Position numbers and translations under genes: made by a program. From contig JASHQO010000328.1 of NCBI GenBank assembly GCA_030039105.1, positions 1 to 6,022 on the forward strand: a stretch of 6,022 nt of DNA, in the 5' to 3' direction. Within the stretch, counting starts at the first letter, position 1. The number at the start of each line of letters is the position of its first letter. The notes below the pieces were generated by a model. It made no database searches, was not told the DNA's origin, and saw nothing but the letters and a program-made list of their open reading frames with translations. Origin of the DNA: Xanthobacteraceae bacterium (GTDB taxonomy: Bacteria > Pseudomonadota > Alphaproteobacteria > Rhizobiales > Xanthobacteraceae). Shown here in pieces: positions 5,173 to 6,022 of the stretch.

Positions 5173-6022
5173 ATGATTCAGATGCGTTCAATTGCGGCCG
5201 CGGTCGCGGCCACGCTCGCGCTGCTCTGCCTCCCCGGCGCGGCGCAGGCACAGAGTCCGGCCTTCCGCGTCGATCCGTACTGGCCGAAACCGCTGCCGAA
5301 CAACTGGATCCTCGGCCAGGTCGGCGGCATCGCGGTCGATGCCCAGGATAATATCTGGGTGTTCCAGCGACCGCGTTCGCTGACCGACGACGAGAAGGGC
5401 GCCGCGCTCAACCCGCCGCGCTCGAAATGCTGCGTGCCGGCGCCCTCGGTGCTGGTGTTCAACCAGGCCGGCGACGTCATCAAGGCGTGGGGCGGTCCGG
5501 GCGACAATCAGGGCTACGACTGGCCGCTGCAGGAGCACGCTATCCTGGTCGACAACAAGGGCTTCGTCTGGCTCTCCGGCAACGGCAAGGGCGACAGCAT
5601 GGTGCTGAAGTTCACCACCGACGGCAAATTCGTCACGGAGCTCGGCCGGCGCGGCCCGCTGACCTCGAGCACGGATTTGAGCCAGTTCGGTCTCGTCGCC
5701 GCGCTCGAGCTCGATGCCAAGGCCAACGAGATTTACGCCGCCGACGGCTACGGCAATCACCGCGTCGCCGTGCTCGATGCCACGACCGGCGCCATCAAGC
5801 GCATCTGGGGTGCCTACGGCAAGACGCCGACCGACGACAACCTGCCGAACTACACGCCGGACTCGCCGCAATTCGCCAATCCGGTGCATTGCATCGGGCT
5901 GTCCAAGGACGATCTCGTCTTCGTCTGCGACCGGACCAACAATCGCGTGCAGGTGTTCCGCAAGGACGGCAGCTTCGTGCAGCAATACGTGTTCGATGCC
6001 GCCACCAAGGGCTCCGGCTCGG
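5173..6022 (+). CDS. Secreted NHL six-bladed beta-propeller protein, peptidyl-alpha-hydroxyglycine alpha-amidating lyase (PAL)-like (3' truncated)
   Basis: The frame from ATG 5173 stays open to the right edge (283 codons seen). GGAGG (5162-5166) lies 6 nt before the ATG. A Sec signal peptide spans residues 1-26 (MIQMRSIAAAVAATLALLCL, cleavage after AQA), so the product is periplasmic or secreted. At least four NHL-type blades are visible: GGIAVDAQDNIWVFQR (51-66), EHAILVDNKGFVWLSG (121-136), AALELDAKANEIYAADGYGN (176-195) and HCIGLSKDDLVFVCDRTNNR (239-258). Compared by memory with the PAL domain of animal peptide-amidating enzyme, Arg66, His122, Tyr193 and His239 fall where Arg533, His585, Tyr654 and His690 lie (two zinc-ligand histidines, the active-site arginine and tyrosine). 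The third zinc histidine would be beyond the window. An adjacent cysteine pair (86-87) sits in an insertion in the first blade. PAL cleaves alpha-hydroxyglycine peptides, but such activity in this bacterial group is unproven, and the substrate is unknown. Confidence 0.88.
   Translation, partial: MIQMRSIAAAVAATLALLCLPGAAQAQSPAFRVDPYWPKPLPNNWILGQVGGIAVDAQDNIWVFQRPRSLTDDEKGAALNPPRSKCCVPAPSVLVFNQAGDVIKAWGGPGDNQGYDWPLQEHAILVDNKGFVWLSGNGKGDSMVLKFTTDGKFVTELGRRGPLTSSTDLSQFGLVAALELDAKANEIYAADGYGNHRVAVLDATTGAIKRIWGAYGKTPTDDNLPNYTPDSPQFANPVHCIGLSKDDLVFVCDRTNNRVQVFRKDGSFVQQYVFDAATKGSGS

Noticed and set aside
5188..5985. Minus-strand 265-codon frame opposite the propeller gene
   Set aside because: It is codon-aligned antisense of the NHL gene, which has a signal peptide, a ribosome site and conserved blades.

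Overview
The window reads as chromosomal DNA of a high-GC alphaproteobacterium, most likely of the Bradyrhizobium/Rhodopseudomonas/Xanthobacteraceae part of the Hyphomicrobiales. The reasons are the strong GC bias at third codon positions, a Bug/TctC-type periplasmic binding protein, and two copies of a two-hairpin intergenic repeat (core AGCGGGATGA...TCATCCCGCT, then GCATGATC...GATCATGC) that I recall as common in these genomes. That placement rests on recall and composition, not on a database search.

Layout from left to right: (1) the 3' part of a plus-strand gene, perhaps a regulator, ending at 635; (2) a roughly 100-bp mosaic inverted repeat filling the gap to (3) a convergent minus-strand glutathione transferase of the YfcG/Nu-class type (735-1439); (4) a 260-bp divergent intergenic region carrying the probable GST promoter and copy 1 of the two-hairpin repeat; (5) a plus-strand pair, probably one operon: a secreted TctC/Bug solute-binding protein (1700-2674) and, 36 bp later, an IlvD/EDD-family sugar-acid dehydratase resembling L-arabinonate dehydratase (2711-4444); (6) copy 2 of the repeat, which starts at the dehydratase stop codon; (7) a minus-strand AhpD-like carboxymuconolactone decarboxylase family protein (4577-5053); (8) a short divergent promoter region with an exact TATAAT box and a perfect 18-bp palindrome; (9) the 5' part of a secreted NHL beta-propeller protein resembling peptidyl-alpha-hydroxyglycine alpha-amidating lyase, running off the right edge.

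Functionally, the binding protein and dehydratase suggest capture and dehydration of a sugar acid or related polyhydroxy acid, although no membrane permease (TctA/TctB) lies in the window. The GST and the AhpD-like protein are both thiol/peroxide-type redox proteins, but they are separately transcribed and I see no evidence that they work together. I see no mobile-element genes, CRISPR arrays or RNA genes. The items most worth a second look are the leader palindrome of the AhpD-like gene, the PAL-like active-site residues in the truncated propeller, and the two different intergenic repeats that each supply the stop codon of the gene before them. Nothing here amounts to a clearly new system.
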